Translations under genes and position numbers: made by a program
Shown: positions 53,352-61,847 of the stretch, one piece after another
How positions within the stretch are numbered: the stretch's first letter is position 1
How the letters are laid out: each line of letters opens with the position of its first letter
Notes under the pieces: generated by a model
The model's database searches: none
The model's input: only the letters and a program-made list of their open reading frames with translations
Told to the model about the DNA's origin: nothing
Source of the DNA: Rhodococcus sp. 06-462-5
Lineage (GTDB): Bacteria; Actinomycetota; Actinomycetes; Mycobacteriales; Mycobacteriaceae
Direction of reading: 5' to 3'
NCBI RefSeq assembly: GCF_002258315.1
Contig: NZ_NOYD01000023.1
Span: 36,485-100,484, forward strand
DNA length: 64,000 nt

Positions 53352-53394
53352 CTGGGGGTCAAGTGGTCGCAGGTTCAAATCCTGTCAGCCCGAC
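53352..53394 (+). other. 3' half of tRNA-Pro(GGG), attachment-site scar
   Basis: The sequence carries the anticodon loop CTGGGGGTC, anticodon stem 3' strand AAG, variable loop, T-arm GCAGG-TTCAAAT-CCTGT and acceptor strand CAGCCCG with discriminator A. The matching 5' half (D-arm and CGGGCTG strand) is not upstream. A native-looking terminator follows at 53410. This is the usual outcome of integration into a tRNA 3' end: the distal end keeps the original half, so the element lies to its left. Confidence 0.78.
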
Positions 53395-53409
53395 ACAGAT
53401 ACAGGCCAG

Positions 53410-53444
53410 AGGCGGTTTCGGAGAAGTCCGGGACCGCCTTTGTC
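53410..53444 (+). terminator. Terminator downstream of the tRNA fragment
   Basis: AGGCGGT pairs with ACCGCCT across a 16-base loop that can itself pair CGGA with TCCG, followed by TTGTC. It fits the terminator of an original tRNA gene, supporting the view that native chromosome resumes here. Confidence 0.55.
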
Positions 53445-53744
53445 GGCCCAAAATAGGGCTCCGTGCCGCTCAGTGTCACTACTCGTTCCTTAATTGAATT
53501 TGGTGCCCACAGACGGGAGCCTCCGATGGGTCGACCGACAAAACATGGGTTCCGCGCGCGGAAAATTCAGAAGCCCCGGTGGTGTAGCTACATGTGGATA
53601 TGTGCCGGTAATTGCTCCGGGGCTTACGTCGGCAATCACCGGCCCGCCGCAAGCAGACCGACCGGCAGAGGTGCGGCAACCGGTACTGCTGACCACCGGC
53701 GTCGCGGTCGACCCGCAGTTCAGCCAAGGTTGCCGATTGGACCG

Positions 53745-54956
53745 TCATTGCGCCTTGGTCGAGCGTTTCTGTGTCTGCTCGTCGAGGCGTTGTCGTTGCC
53801 GGATCCCGTAGGCGGCGTCTGTGACGGCGGTGTCGTCCTCGAGTCCTGAACCGAGTGCACCGCCGATGGTGGCGATCGATGCCAGCAGCCAGGCGAGCGT
53901 GAGGTAGTCGGAGAAGCTGACCGTATGTCCGAGCGTGCTGGACAGCAGCTGAGGGGGTAACGCGATCGATGCGGTGAGCAGAAGCAACCCGAACAAGGCC
54001 ACGTGCAGAACGAGGACACCGATGACCAGGGTGACGACGGTGGCGGTGTTGTACAGCACGGACCGCTCGCGCGCGTCCGGCGACGTCGGCCGCTCCCACA
54101 ACTGGTGATCGAGGACCAGCCACAGAACCATGGCCGTGATCGACAGCAACGTTGCTGCGCTCATGCGCCACGGGCCCATCGTGTCGGCGAACAGCCAGAT
54201 CGTGTTCGTCGCCAAGGCGAACGCACCGGTGGCGAATGCGCCGACGAGAACTTTCGACAGCCCGGTGACCAGTCGCCACGGCCGGTTCGCACGCACCATC
54301 CCCGACAGCAACCTCAGCCGTCGCAGACCCCGGGGAGCGAAATATCGCGTACCGCTGTCGATCTGCTGGGAGGGAAACCGCCGCCGTGCACCGGCCGGCG
54401 CGAGTGTCGGTTCACCGAGGACGAACGCGATCGCGAGTTCGGCGACGGCACGCACCCGGTCCTCGATGCGAATCCCGCCGACGGCGGCGATGGAGACGAG
54501 CGCGAACAGATGTGCGGCGCTGACGTCGGCGACCACCGGCACGGTGTCGTCACGCCGCGGTAGATCAGTGAGGTAGACGACGACATCGTCGTTCTCCGAG
54601 GACGGTTCGACTGCGTCGATGGCGTCTGCGAAGTTGGCCTGCTCATCGGAGAGGTAAGGCTCGCTGCGCACGGACACAGTCCATCGGCGCTCGTTGCGGT
54701 CTCGGTGTCGCAGGCGTTCCGGTAGGTTTTTGGCGAGCTTGTGAGCGAGAGCTGTGGGTTTGCCGGGGTCGGCGATCAGCAGGACCGAGACCACCTCGGC
54801 AACTTCAGGTGGTCCCGCTCGTGGCCCTTGATCGTGTTCGTTCCCCGACTTCGTGTGAGCGTACGCGCGTCTACCGGCTGAGGGTGCGGAACTGCAGCAG
54901 GCGGCACACAGAGCCCGCGGGACACTGCCGTGTCCGAGAATTCGATTGTTGCTCAA
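53745..54956 (-). CDS. membrane protein of unknown function
   Basis: Up to 403 residues. The N-terminal half is soluble (VVVYLTDLPRRDDTVPVVAD, AAHLFALVSIAAVGG), and the C-terminal half has four membrane segments around residues 235-370 (VLVGAFATGAFALATNTIWL, AATLLSITAMVLWLVL, TVVTLVIGVLVLHVALFGLL, DYLTLAWLLASIATIGGALG). The true start is probably internal, near the GTG in AEVVSVLLIADPG (about residue 54), because the first 50 residues are not protein-like. No family was recognised. Confidence 0.68.
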   Translation of the reverse strand: MSNNRILGHGSVPRALCAACCSSAPSAGRRAYAHTKSGNEHDQGPRAGPPEVAEVVSVLLIADPGKPTALAHKLAKNLPERLRHRDRNERRWTVSVRSEPYLSDEQANFADAIDAVEPSSENDDVVVYLTDLPRRDDTVPVVADVSAAHLFALVSIAAVGGIRIEDRVRAVAELAIAFVLGEPTLAPAGARRRFPSQQIDSGTRYFAPRGLRRLRLLSGMVRANRPWRLVTGLSKVLVGAFATGAFALATNTIWLFADTMGPWRMSAATLLSITAMVLWLVLDHQLWERPTSPDARERSVLYNTATVVTLVIGVLVLHVALFGLLLLTASIALPPQLLSSTLGHTVSFSDYLTLAWLLASIATIGGALGSGLEDDTAVTDAAYGIRQRQRLDEQTQKRSTKAQ

Positions 54957-55260
54957 AGGGATTGGAGACGGTATCGGCGCATCCGGTATCGACTGGATAC
55001 CTACGCGCAGCGCGGCTTACAGGTCATCTTGATGCTTCGTTCCAATCTCGATGCGCAATGTGCTTCTTCGTCCAAGTATTCGGCAAAGGTTTTTGGGCAT
55101 CAACTCAGCAAACCCGGACGGGTGTAGGCTCGACAACACGGCCACCGATTTGCGGTCTTAGGCGGACTCAGCATCCGGTAGAGCTGGAAAACTGTTGCAT
55201 TCCAACGCGGTCTGACATCTATCGGGCGCTGACGGCGGTGACTCCAACGGGTAACGCACC
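54957..55260. other. non-coding stretch before the transposase remnant
   Basis: No gene is supported. Short frames lack starts or family similarity. Confidence 0.35.
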
Positions 55261-55590
55261 GGGCTTGGAAGGGCGAGATAGCCGCGCTGTTCGTGGAGAC
55301 CGGACTGGCGATCACCGTGTGTCATCTGTTGCCCGGGACGAGCAAAGTGAGTCGAGATCGAGCATCGCTTGCTCTCCACATCCCTATCTACCGATGTGGC
55401 ATGACTCTGACTGGTCACAAGGTGATCGTCGAGACTGTCGGGGCGACCAACATCACCACAGTGTCGACTGTCCACGCCGAATGCGACCGGGCGCAGTACC
55501 GCGTCGGCGTGATGCCCCGTCATGATATCGAACGGCCCCGGTGGTGGTTCATGTCGTCGTGTTTTGTCGGGTGTCACAAGCAGACGCTCA
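55261..55590 (+). mobile_element. remnant of an ISAzo13-type (Rhodopirellula DDE) transposase
   Basis: GLAITVCHLLPGTSK corresponds to the conserved VCHFPPGTSKWN block; GMTLTGHKVIVETVGATN and HAECDRAQYRVGVMP correspond to the following conserved blocks. The region between is frameshifted or altered, and the catalytic DDE residues upstream are absent. Only the C-terminal third survives. Confidence 0.75.
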
Positions 55591-55775
55591 TTTTCGGGGA
55601 ATCTCTTTGTCAGAAGCCTGCTCCTGGCCATGTCATGAACTGTCCAATTTCGCCGCGACAACAGGTGTGTCAGGGCGCAGGGGAGCACCATCAGCAGATG
55701 AAGCGAGGACGCAGTCAACTGAATGGGAGGAAGCTGAATCTCCAGAAGCGACGCCAGCAATGAGCGCAGTCGACG

Positions 55776-57422
55776 CTAGCTGCGCTTGCTGATCTTTCCC
55801 ACCGCAGTTCGCTCGAAGGCGTCGACTATCTCGACGACGTCAGGCAGTTTGTACGAGGCGAGGTTTCGACCTCGAAGAAACTGGCGAATTCGAGGCAGCG
55901 TCAGCTCTCTTCGGTCGGCACCGTCGCGGGGCAGGATCGAAGCCTTGATCCGTTCGCCCAGCAACTCGTCGGGGATTCCGACGACGGCGACCTCGTGCAC
56001 AGCCGGGTGGGCGAGCAGCAGGTCTTCCACCTCGGCCGGTGCGATCTTCTCGCCGCCGCGGTTGATCTGATCCTTCGTCCGTCCGGTCACCGTCAGGTAT
56101 CCGCGCTCGTCCTGGGTCACGATGTCGCCGGTGATGTAGTACCCGTCGGGTGTGAAGCTCGAATCGTGTTCGGGTGCGCGAAAATATCCGCGAATGGTCG
56201 ACGGCCCTCGGGTCCACAGATTCCCGGACGTACCACGCGGCACCTCGTCGCCGTTGTCGTCGACGACCTTGATCTCGTCGGCCGATGTCGCAGGTCGCCC
56301 CTGGCGGGTGGTGATCGTCTCGTCGTCCTCGTCCAGACCGGTGAAGGTGTGCAGGCCCTCGGACATTCCGAAACTCTGCTGCAAGGTGGCACCCAGTTCG
56401 CTGCGTATCCGGATCGCGGATTCTCGCCCGAACTTCGCGCCGCCGACCTGGACGACCTCGAGGGAGGACAGATTGTGCTCGTCTTTCAGGGTCGAGTTCA
56501 GCCACGCGAGAGCGAGCGGCGGTACCAGGGCGACGTGGGTGACCCTGTGCTGCGCCACGATTGGGAACGCGACGTCTGGACTTCCGTTCGGCATCAACAC
56601 AACTCGGCCGCCGACGCTGAGCACGCCGAGGAATCCGGGCGACCGCATGGCGAAGCTGTGCGACATGGGCAGCACGATGAGTTGGACGGTCGATTCGCTG
56701 ACTCCCGCGACACTGACCGCCGCGCGCACCGACGCGAGGTAGGTCTCGTGGGTGTGCGCGACGATCTTCGGCCGACCCGTCGTTCCACCCGACAGCGCCA
56801 GAAACGCAACGTCCGAAGGCAGCGAACGCCGGGTGTGCTCCACCGAACCATGGGCGAGCAGTCGCTCGAGGTCGGCACCACCGCCGTCGCGGGCGACAAC
56901 GATGCTGTGCCGCAACGACGCCGACGATCCGACGAGTTCGGCGGCAAGTGCGGCGAGGTCGTACCCGTCGTGGGAGTCGGCGGTGATGTAGCCACGAGCG
57001 CCGGTGGTATCGACGATGTACTCGATCTCGTGTCTGCGTAACGCCACCGGTGCCAGAACCGGAACGGCACCGATCTCGTACAGCGCGAAGACGAGCGAGA
57101 CGAACTCCACCACGTTCGGCAGGTGGACCACCACCCGATCGCCCCGTTCGATGCCCTCGTGCTGCAATCCGGCAGCGAGCCGAAGAACTCGCTCACCCAG
57201 CTCGGCGTAGGTCGTGTGTGCATCGCCGCTGCTGAATGCAACCCGGCCGGAGGAGCGCTCGATCGCGTCGAACAGGAACTCCGAGAACGTCTGATCGATC
57301 CAGATCCCCTCTGCCCGATACCGTTCGGCGAACTCCTCCGGATACGGAACGGCACCGTCCAGACGGAGAGGTTCGATCGGCTGGATCGAACTCTGTACGA
57401 CGGAATTCTCGGTCACCGACAT
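55776..57422 (-). CDS. aryl-acid adenylate (AMP) ligase of a siderophore pathway
   Basis: A 548-residue EntE/DhbE-like adenylation enzyme that activates a dihydroxybenzoate with ATP and loads it on an aryl carrier. The phosphate loop LALSGGTTGRPKIVAHTH, the LGATLQQSFGMSEGL block, GYYITGDIVTQDERGYLTVTGRTKDQINRGGEKI and the C-terminal catalytic lysine in TAVGKISK are intact. The segment MSHSFAMRSPG replaces the usual HN(Y/F)P: the asparagine that contacts the 2-hydroxyl of 2,3-dihydroxybenzoate or salicylate in EntE-type enzymes is serine here. It follows the dehydratase-like gene by 28 nt and is the last gene of the iron operon. Confidence 0.88.
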   Translation of the reverse strand: MSVTENSVVQSSIQPIEPLRLDGAVPYPEEFAERYRAEGIWIDQTFSEFLFDAIERSSGRVAFSSGDAHTTYAELGERVLRLAAGLQHEGIERGDRVVVHLPNVVEFVSLVFALYEIGAVPVLAPVALRRHEIEYIVDTTGARGYITADSHDGYDLAALAAELVGSSASLRHSIVVARDGGGADLERLLAHGSVEHTRRSLPSDVAFLALSGGTTGRPKIVAHTHETYLASVRAAVSVAGVSESTVQLIVLPMSHSFAMRSPGFLGVLSVGGRVVLMPNGSPDVAFPIVAQHRVTHVALVPPLALAWLNSTLKDEHNLSSLEVVQVGGAKFGRESAIRIRSELGATLQQSFGMSEGLHTFTGLDEDDETITTRQGRPATSADEIKVVDDNGDEVPRGTSGNLWTRGPSTIRGYFRAPEHDSSFTPDGYYITGDIVTQDERGYLTVTGRTKDQINRGGEKIAPAEVEDLLLAHPAVHEVAVVGIPDELLGERIKASILPRDGADRRELTLPRIRQFLRGRNLASYKLPDVVEIVDAFERTAVGKISKRS

Positions 57423-57450
57423 CGCGACAAGGTCCTTTTCTCGTGTGCTG

Positions 57451-58290
57451 TTACGCGGGCAGGGTGGAGGTGGCCAGCGTGTCGACATCGGCCAGCAGGC
57501 GTCGGAGCGATTCCGCACCGTGCCGTGCGACGTCTGCGGCGGAGCGCTCGCGGTATCCGGGATTGAAGATCTCCAGCGACACCGGCCCGGTATAACCCGA
57601 ATTCAGGACGGAGGCAACGGGAGTGACGAGATCGAACTCGCCCGCTCCGGGGAAGCATCTGTAGTTGCGACTCCACGTGAGGAGGTCGAGCGGCATCCAC
57701 GGGGCGTCCGCGACCTGGAGCAGACCGACCGAACCGGGTTCGAGGTCGGCGACGGCCTCGGCACCCTCTCCGCCCGCGACCAGATGAAACGTGTCGACGG
57801 CCAGCAATACGTTGGGATGGTCGGCCCGTGCCAGTACATCTCGGACGTGTGCGACGCGGTTGATGTGGGTGCCCCACGCCAATGCCTCGAACATGACCGT
57901 CACTCCGTGTTCGGCTGCAGCGCTACCCAAAGCGGCCACCTGGGTGGCCGAGAGGTCTCGACTGCTGTCGGCGTCGCCATCGGTGTTGGAGACGACGAGA
58001 ATCGATGTCGCTCCAAGCGCCTCCATCACCTCGAGTTCGCGATGAAAGCGAGCGAGGACGTCGGGAAACTCGGTGGGCGTGACCCCTTCGGCTCTCCGGA
58101 ACGGCTGGTACAGATCGATTTTCAGGCCCAGAGCTGCACATCGATCGGCAATGTCACGCGGGGTCAGCGTCGACGCGAGCACGTCCGTGCAGAGCAATTC
58201 GAGACCATCGAAGCCCGCTGTCGCGATACCGTCGATCTTCTCTTCCAGCGTCCCGCCGAGCGACACGGTTGCCATGCACGTCTTCAACAC
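57451..58290 (-). CDS. 3-dehydroshikimate dehydratase-like TIM-barrel enzyme
   Basis: About 279 residues of the AP-endonuclease-2/xylose-isomerase-like fold. Blocks FEALAWGTHINRV, LLAVDTFHLVAGG, GLLQVADAPWMPLDLLTWSR, CFPGAGEFD and PVSLEIFNPGYR match the metal-binding pattern of bacterial 3-dehydroshikimate dehydratases (AsbF/QuiC type), which make 3,4-dihydroxybenzoate. AAGGAG upstream allows a GTG start (VLKTCMATV) or a TTG one codon later. It is the gene after an IdeR-like box and precedes the AMP ligase. A sugar isomerase is the alternative but the motifs fit dehydratase better. Confidence 0.8.
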   Translation of the reverse strand: MLKTCMATVSLGGTLEEKIDGIATAGFDGLELLCTDVLASTLTPRDIADRCAALGLKIDLYQPFRRAEGVTPTEFPDVLARFHRELEVMEALGATSILVVSNTDGDADSSRDLSATQVAALGSAAAEHGVTVMFEALAWGTHINRVAHVRDVLARADHPNVLLAVDTFHLVAGGEGAEAVADLEPGSVGLLQVADAPWMPLDLLTWSRNYRCFPGAGEFDLVTPVASVLNSGYTGPVSLEIFNPGYRERSAADVARHGAESLRRLLADVDTLATSTLPA

Positions 58291-58323
58291 ACGCTCCTTC
58301 TCGGGGACCGGTTCGGCCAAGAT

Positions 58324-58342
58324 TTATCTTAGCCTTACTTAA
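58324..58342. promoter_or_regulatory. IdeR/DtxR-like iron box upstream of the dehydratase-ligase genes
   Basis: TTATCTTAGCCTTACTTAA matches 14 of 19 positions of the IdeR consensus TTAGGTTAGGCTAACCTAA, counted by eye. It overlaps the stop codon of the ABC gene and lies about 35 nt before the dehydratase start, so the last two genes may also have their own iron-regulated promoter. Confidence 0.6.
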
Positions 58343-60117
58343 CTCGAATTCTCTACGGCGTGCTCGACGCCGGTTCGTCCCACGCTGTACACGGCCCACA
58401 GGTCTGCGTACCGGCCACCCGAGGCGACCAGGCCGTCGTGTGTCCCCTCCTCGACGACCACGCCGTGCTCGAGCACCATGATGCGATCACACGCACGAGC
58501 CTGCGAGAGGCGATGTGCGATGACGATCGCCGCGCGCCCGTCCAGGGCTCGAACCGTGGCGTCGTCGAGCACTGCGGCGTTTCGTGAGTCCGCCTCTGCG
58601 GTTGCCTCGTCGAGAATGGCCACGGACGGATCGTGAAGTACCAACCGCGCCAACGAGATCAGCTGAGCATCGGCTGCGTCGAGGCGATGGCCCTCTTCTC
58701 CGAGGAGGGTGTCGAGACCGTCGGGAAGCGAGGCGAATACCTCGTCCGCGCGGACGGTTCTCAGTGCGTCGAGGAGGACATCGTCGGCGGCGTCGGGCGC
58801 GGCGAGCAGAAGGTTCTCGCGAAGCGTGGCCGCGAAGATGCGACCCTCCTGGTTGAGGTAGGCGATGCGCGTCCGATCGACCGCGGTGTGGATGACGCCT
58901 GCGCCCGGCTCGCGTACACCCGCGACGAGACGGGCGAGAGTCGTCTTCCCCGATCCGCTCGAGCCGACGATCGCCAGATGTTCACCGGCCGCCAGGGTGA
59001 GGTTCACTCCGAGGAGCACCGGATGCCCTGTACGGTAGGAGAATTCGACGTTCTCGACGCGGACGACGGGGCCTTCGCTGCGCCGGCTCGCAGGATCGAG
59101 TTCAGGCATATCGACATCGGCCGTCGTCCGCGTCACCCCGACAACCCGTGCAAGTGACGCAGCCGCAGACTGCAGATCGTCCATCACGAACATCAACCCG
59201 GCGATCGGTCCGGTGATCTGCAGGAAGAGCAGCGAGGCCGAAGTGATCTGGCCGAGTGTGGTGCCGTACCGCGCTGCGAGGACGAAACCGCAGGCGAGGA
59301 CCAGGAGCAATCCGACGGCCTCGGCCAGGTTGATGCGTCCGAAGAACCGGTTCTGCATGATGCGAGCGCGCATCTCCCACCGCGCCACTTCCCAGGTGGC
59401 AGTGCGGATTCGGTCGACTCGACGCGGTCCTGCGCGGAAGGCGGTGACGGTGGGAAGTGCCGTCAGCGTGGTGAGTACGCGTTCGCCGCGAGTAGTGTCG
59501 GCCGATCGCAGTTCGGCGTAGACCGGAGGCACGGCAGGCAGATACCACTGCAGCGCCCGTGCATAGAGGGGCACGGCCAACAGGAACGCGATGGTGAACC
59601 GCCAGTCGATCACCACCGTTCCGGCCACGGTCAGGGCTATGGTGAATGCGGCCGACGCGACGGTCGGCAGGATGCCGGGCAGGTCGTCGGAGACGTTGCG
59701 GGTGTCGGTCGCGGCGCGGGTGACGATGTCGCCGACGCCCACGCGTTCGATCTCTCGTTCCGGGAGGTCGAACGCGGAGGCCATGAATTTCTCGCGCAAC
59801 TCGGCAACCATGGTGTCGATGACCCGGCCGAGTGCGACGATTCCCGAGAACTGGACGATTCCGCCGACCACGGCTGCGCCGCCCAGGGCGCTCAATTGCC
59901 ACCAGAACACGGTGGGAATCCCGGAACTGCTTCGGTCGGTCACGGTGTCGACGATCCAGCCGATCGTCAAGGGCAGTACGAGAGTTGCTGCCGCAGCGAT
60001 CAACAGCAGCAGCAGGATGCCGCCGATGCGCCACCACCGTCCCACCGCGAGATCGGCGACCTCGCGGCGCATCTCCCGCCAGTCGGCGACCGGTAGACGG
60101 GCCTGGTCTGCGCTCAC
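58339..60117 (-). CDS. ABC exporter-fold half-transporter (consensus ATPase motifs, degenerate signature)
   Basis: A 592-residue membrane-ATPase half-transporter with six helices in residues about 25-310. The nucleotide domain has intact Walker A VGSSGSGKTTL, Q-loop YLNQEGR, Walker B SVAILDEATAEAD and H-loop IAHRLSQ, but the ABC signature LSGGQ is replaced by LDAADAQ. Its four-base overlap with the next gene, whose motif pattern is the mirror image, indicates a heterodimer. A siderophore exporter or an IrtAB-like importer are both possible; the adjoining genes make siderophore transport likely. Confidence 0.88.
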   Translation of the reverse strand: MSADQARLPVADWREMRREVADLAVGRWWRIGGILLLLLIAAAATLVLPLTIGWIVDTVTDRSSSGIPTVFWWQLSALGGAAVVGGIVQFSGIVALGRVIDTMVAELREKFMASAFDLPEREIERVGVGDIVTRAATDTRNVSDDLPGILPTVASAAFTIALTVAGTVVIDWRFTIAFLLAVPLYARALQWYLPAVPPVYAELRSADTTRGERVLTTLTALPTVTAFRAGPRRVDRIRTATWEVARWEMRARIMQNRFFGRINLAEAVGLLLVLACGFVLAARYGTTLGQITSASLLFLQITGPIAGLMFVMDDLQSAAASLARVVGVTRTTADVDMPELDPASRRSEGPVVRVENVEFSYRTGHPVLLGVNLTLAAGEHLAIVGSSGSGKTTLARLVAGVREPGAGVIHTAVDRTRIAYLNQEGRIFAATLRENLLLAAPDAADDVLLDALRTVRADEVFASLPDGLDTLLGEEGHRLDAADAQLISLARLVLHDPSVAILDEATAEADSRNAAVLDDATVRALDGRAAIVIAHRLSQARACDRIMVLEHGVVVEEGTHDGLVASGGRYADLWAVYSVGRTGVEHAVENSS

Positions 60118-61847
60118 GACTGCATCACCTCGTCGCGGCCGATGCTGCGTTCGGCGACCGCGTGAAACGCCGGCGACGAGGTGACGACGACCGTGGTGAA
60201 ACCGGAACGGGCACTGCGAAGTCGGTGGGCGATATCGAACTCGGTCGCCGAATCGACCGAGTTCGTCGGATCGTGCAGCACCAGCACCGGTGGTTCCCGG
60301 AAGAGGGCGCGCGCGAGCGCGACTCGCTGTCGTTGTCCGCCGGACAGCGTGCGACCGCCGTCGCCGATGGAGGTGTCGTACCCGAGAGGCAGTTCGTGTT
60401 CGAGGCTGCCGCAGCAGGCCGAGTCCAGTGCCGCCCGTGCGCTGGAGACGTCGTCCGAGTCGTGCAGAACGTTGGCGAGCACGGTGTCCTCGAGCAGGTC
60501 CGCTCGATGGGGTGCAACGAGAATCGTACGGCGGACCTCGGTCGGATCGTGCTCTCGCAGTTCTCGACCGTCGAGGGTGATGTGAGGTGCGGTGCCTGCC
60601 CGGGCCGTCATGGTGAGGGCAGCGGTCAGAACGTCGGCGTCCACTGCGGTCGGATCGATCACGACGAACTCACCGGCACGGATGTCGATCGAGTCTCCGG
60701 TCGGTGAGTCGATGCGCAGGTGTGGCGTCGGCGCGACCGGTGCGGCACCGAGTGCGTCCGGATTCGGTTCGGTGAACAGCAGATTCAGCACGCGCCGCGC
60801 GGAGGCGAGAACTTCCGCACCCAGCGTCGCTGCCTCCTCGATGAGGATCTTCAGCGGGTCCAGCAGCATCTGGGCCATCGCGGCAGCGGCGATGAGTCCC
60901 CCGACCGAGATGGACCCGTCGAACGTCAACAGCGCCGCGACGACGGTGACGATCCCGGCGAACAGGGCGGTCAGGGTTGCGTTCACGCCGACGAGAGCGC
61001 CCTCGGCGGTATTGCTCGCCAATGTGCCCCGCAAGGCGGCGCGAGAAACTCCTCGATAGTGGCCGGCGGCGGCGCGCTGTGCGTGGATCCCGGCGATGAC
61101 GCGGTAGCCGGAGACGAGATCGGCGGCGGTGCCTGCCGCGTCGGCGATGGCCTCCTGCTCGCGCTCGGTGCGCGCCCGAAGAGGGCGTGCCGCCAGGGCC
61201 ATCAGTACGAGCAGCAGTGGTGCCCCGACCACGACGGTGATCCCGAGGATCGGGTGGATGACGAACAGCGAGACCGCAGCCACCACGATGGCGACGAGAT
61301 TTCCGAGTGGGTAGATCGCGAAGTACAGGGCGGCGCAGGTGCGTTCGTTGTCGGATGTGGCCACCGACAGCAACCGTCCGGGCAGCTGCGGTCCGCCCGC
61401 CGTGCCGCGGACGTCGAGGATCCGCTCGACCACACGGGCGGACAACTCGTACTGAGCGCGCTGCACCGAATACCACCCGATGCGACCGCCGAATCGGTAG
61501 GTCAGATTCATCACCACGTAGAGACCGGCGATGACCGACACCCAGATCGCGAACCCGCCGACCGCGTCGCCCGCAGGCGTCCCGGTGGTGACAGGGCCGA
61601 TGCCCTGGTCGATCGCCGCACCGAGGGCGAGCGGGACCAGTGTCGTCGCGATGTTGAACACGACGAGGAGCAGGCAACCCAGAACGGCGTGCCACCCCGC
61701 GGACCGGACGATGGACGCCGCGAGTGCCAGGGGAGACATGTCCTCGCGAATGGTGATGCGCTGCTTGGGTGGAGCCGCGGGAACCTCGAAGAAGACCGGG
61801 AGACGGCGGGGTGGATTCCAGGCCGGCGAGTTCGGGTTCGGGCTCAC
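60114..61847 (-). CDS. ABC exporter-fold half-transporter (degenerate Walker motifs, consensus signature)
   Basis: A 577-residue half-transporter with about six membrane helices in residues 30-300. The ABC signature TLSGGQRQRVALARA is intact. The Walker A is lost (VVIDPTAVDAD), the Q-loop is VAPHRAD, Walker B ends in HDPTNSVD with aspartate rather than glutamate, and the H-loop histidine is serine (VTSSPAF). Its only good element is the one the partner lacks, so the pair can form a single consensus ATPase site. The GTG start at 61847 overlaps the FecE-type stop (GTGA); the very long frame extending into that gene is not one protein. Confidence 0.87.
   Translation of the reverse strand: MSPNPNSPAWNPPRRLPVFFEVPAAPPKQRITIREDMSPLALAASIVRSAGWHAVLGCLLLVVFNIATTLVPLALGAAIDQGIGPVTTGTPAGDAVGGFAIWVSVIAGLYVVMNLTYRFGGRIGWYSVQRAQYELSARVVERILDVRGTAGGPQLPGRLLSVATSDNERTCAALYFAIYPLGNLVAIVVAAVSLFVIHPILGITVVVGAPLLLVLMALAARPLRARTEREQEAIADAAGTAADLVSGYRVIAGIHAQRAAAGHYRGVSRAALRGTLASNTAEGALVGVNATLTALFAGIVTVVAALLTFDGSISVGGLIAAAAMAQMLLDPLKILIEEAATLGAEVLASARRVLNLLFTEPNPDALGAAPVAPTPHLRIDSPTGDSIDIRAGEFVVIDPTAVDADVLTAALTMTARAGTAPHITLDGRELREHDPTEVRRTILVAPHRADLLEDTVLANVLHDSDDVSSARAALDSACCGSLEHELPLGYDTSIGDGGRTLSGGQRQRVALARALFREPPVLVLHDPTNSVDSATEFDIAHRLRSARSGFTTVVVTSSPAFHAVAERSIGRDEVMQS

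Noticed and set aside
53106..53378. 90-codon minus-strand frame overlapping the tRNA-Pro fragment
   Set aside because: Antisense tRNA segments commonly give spurious frames of this kind; the reading ends inside the tRNA piece.
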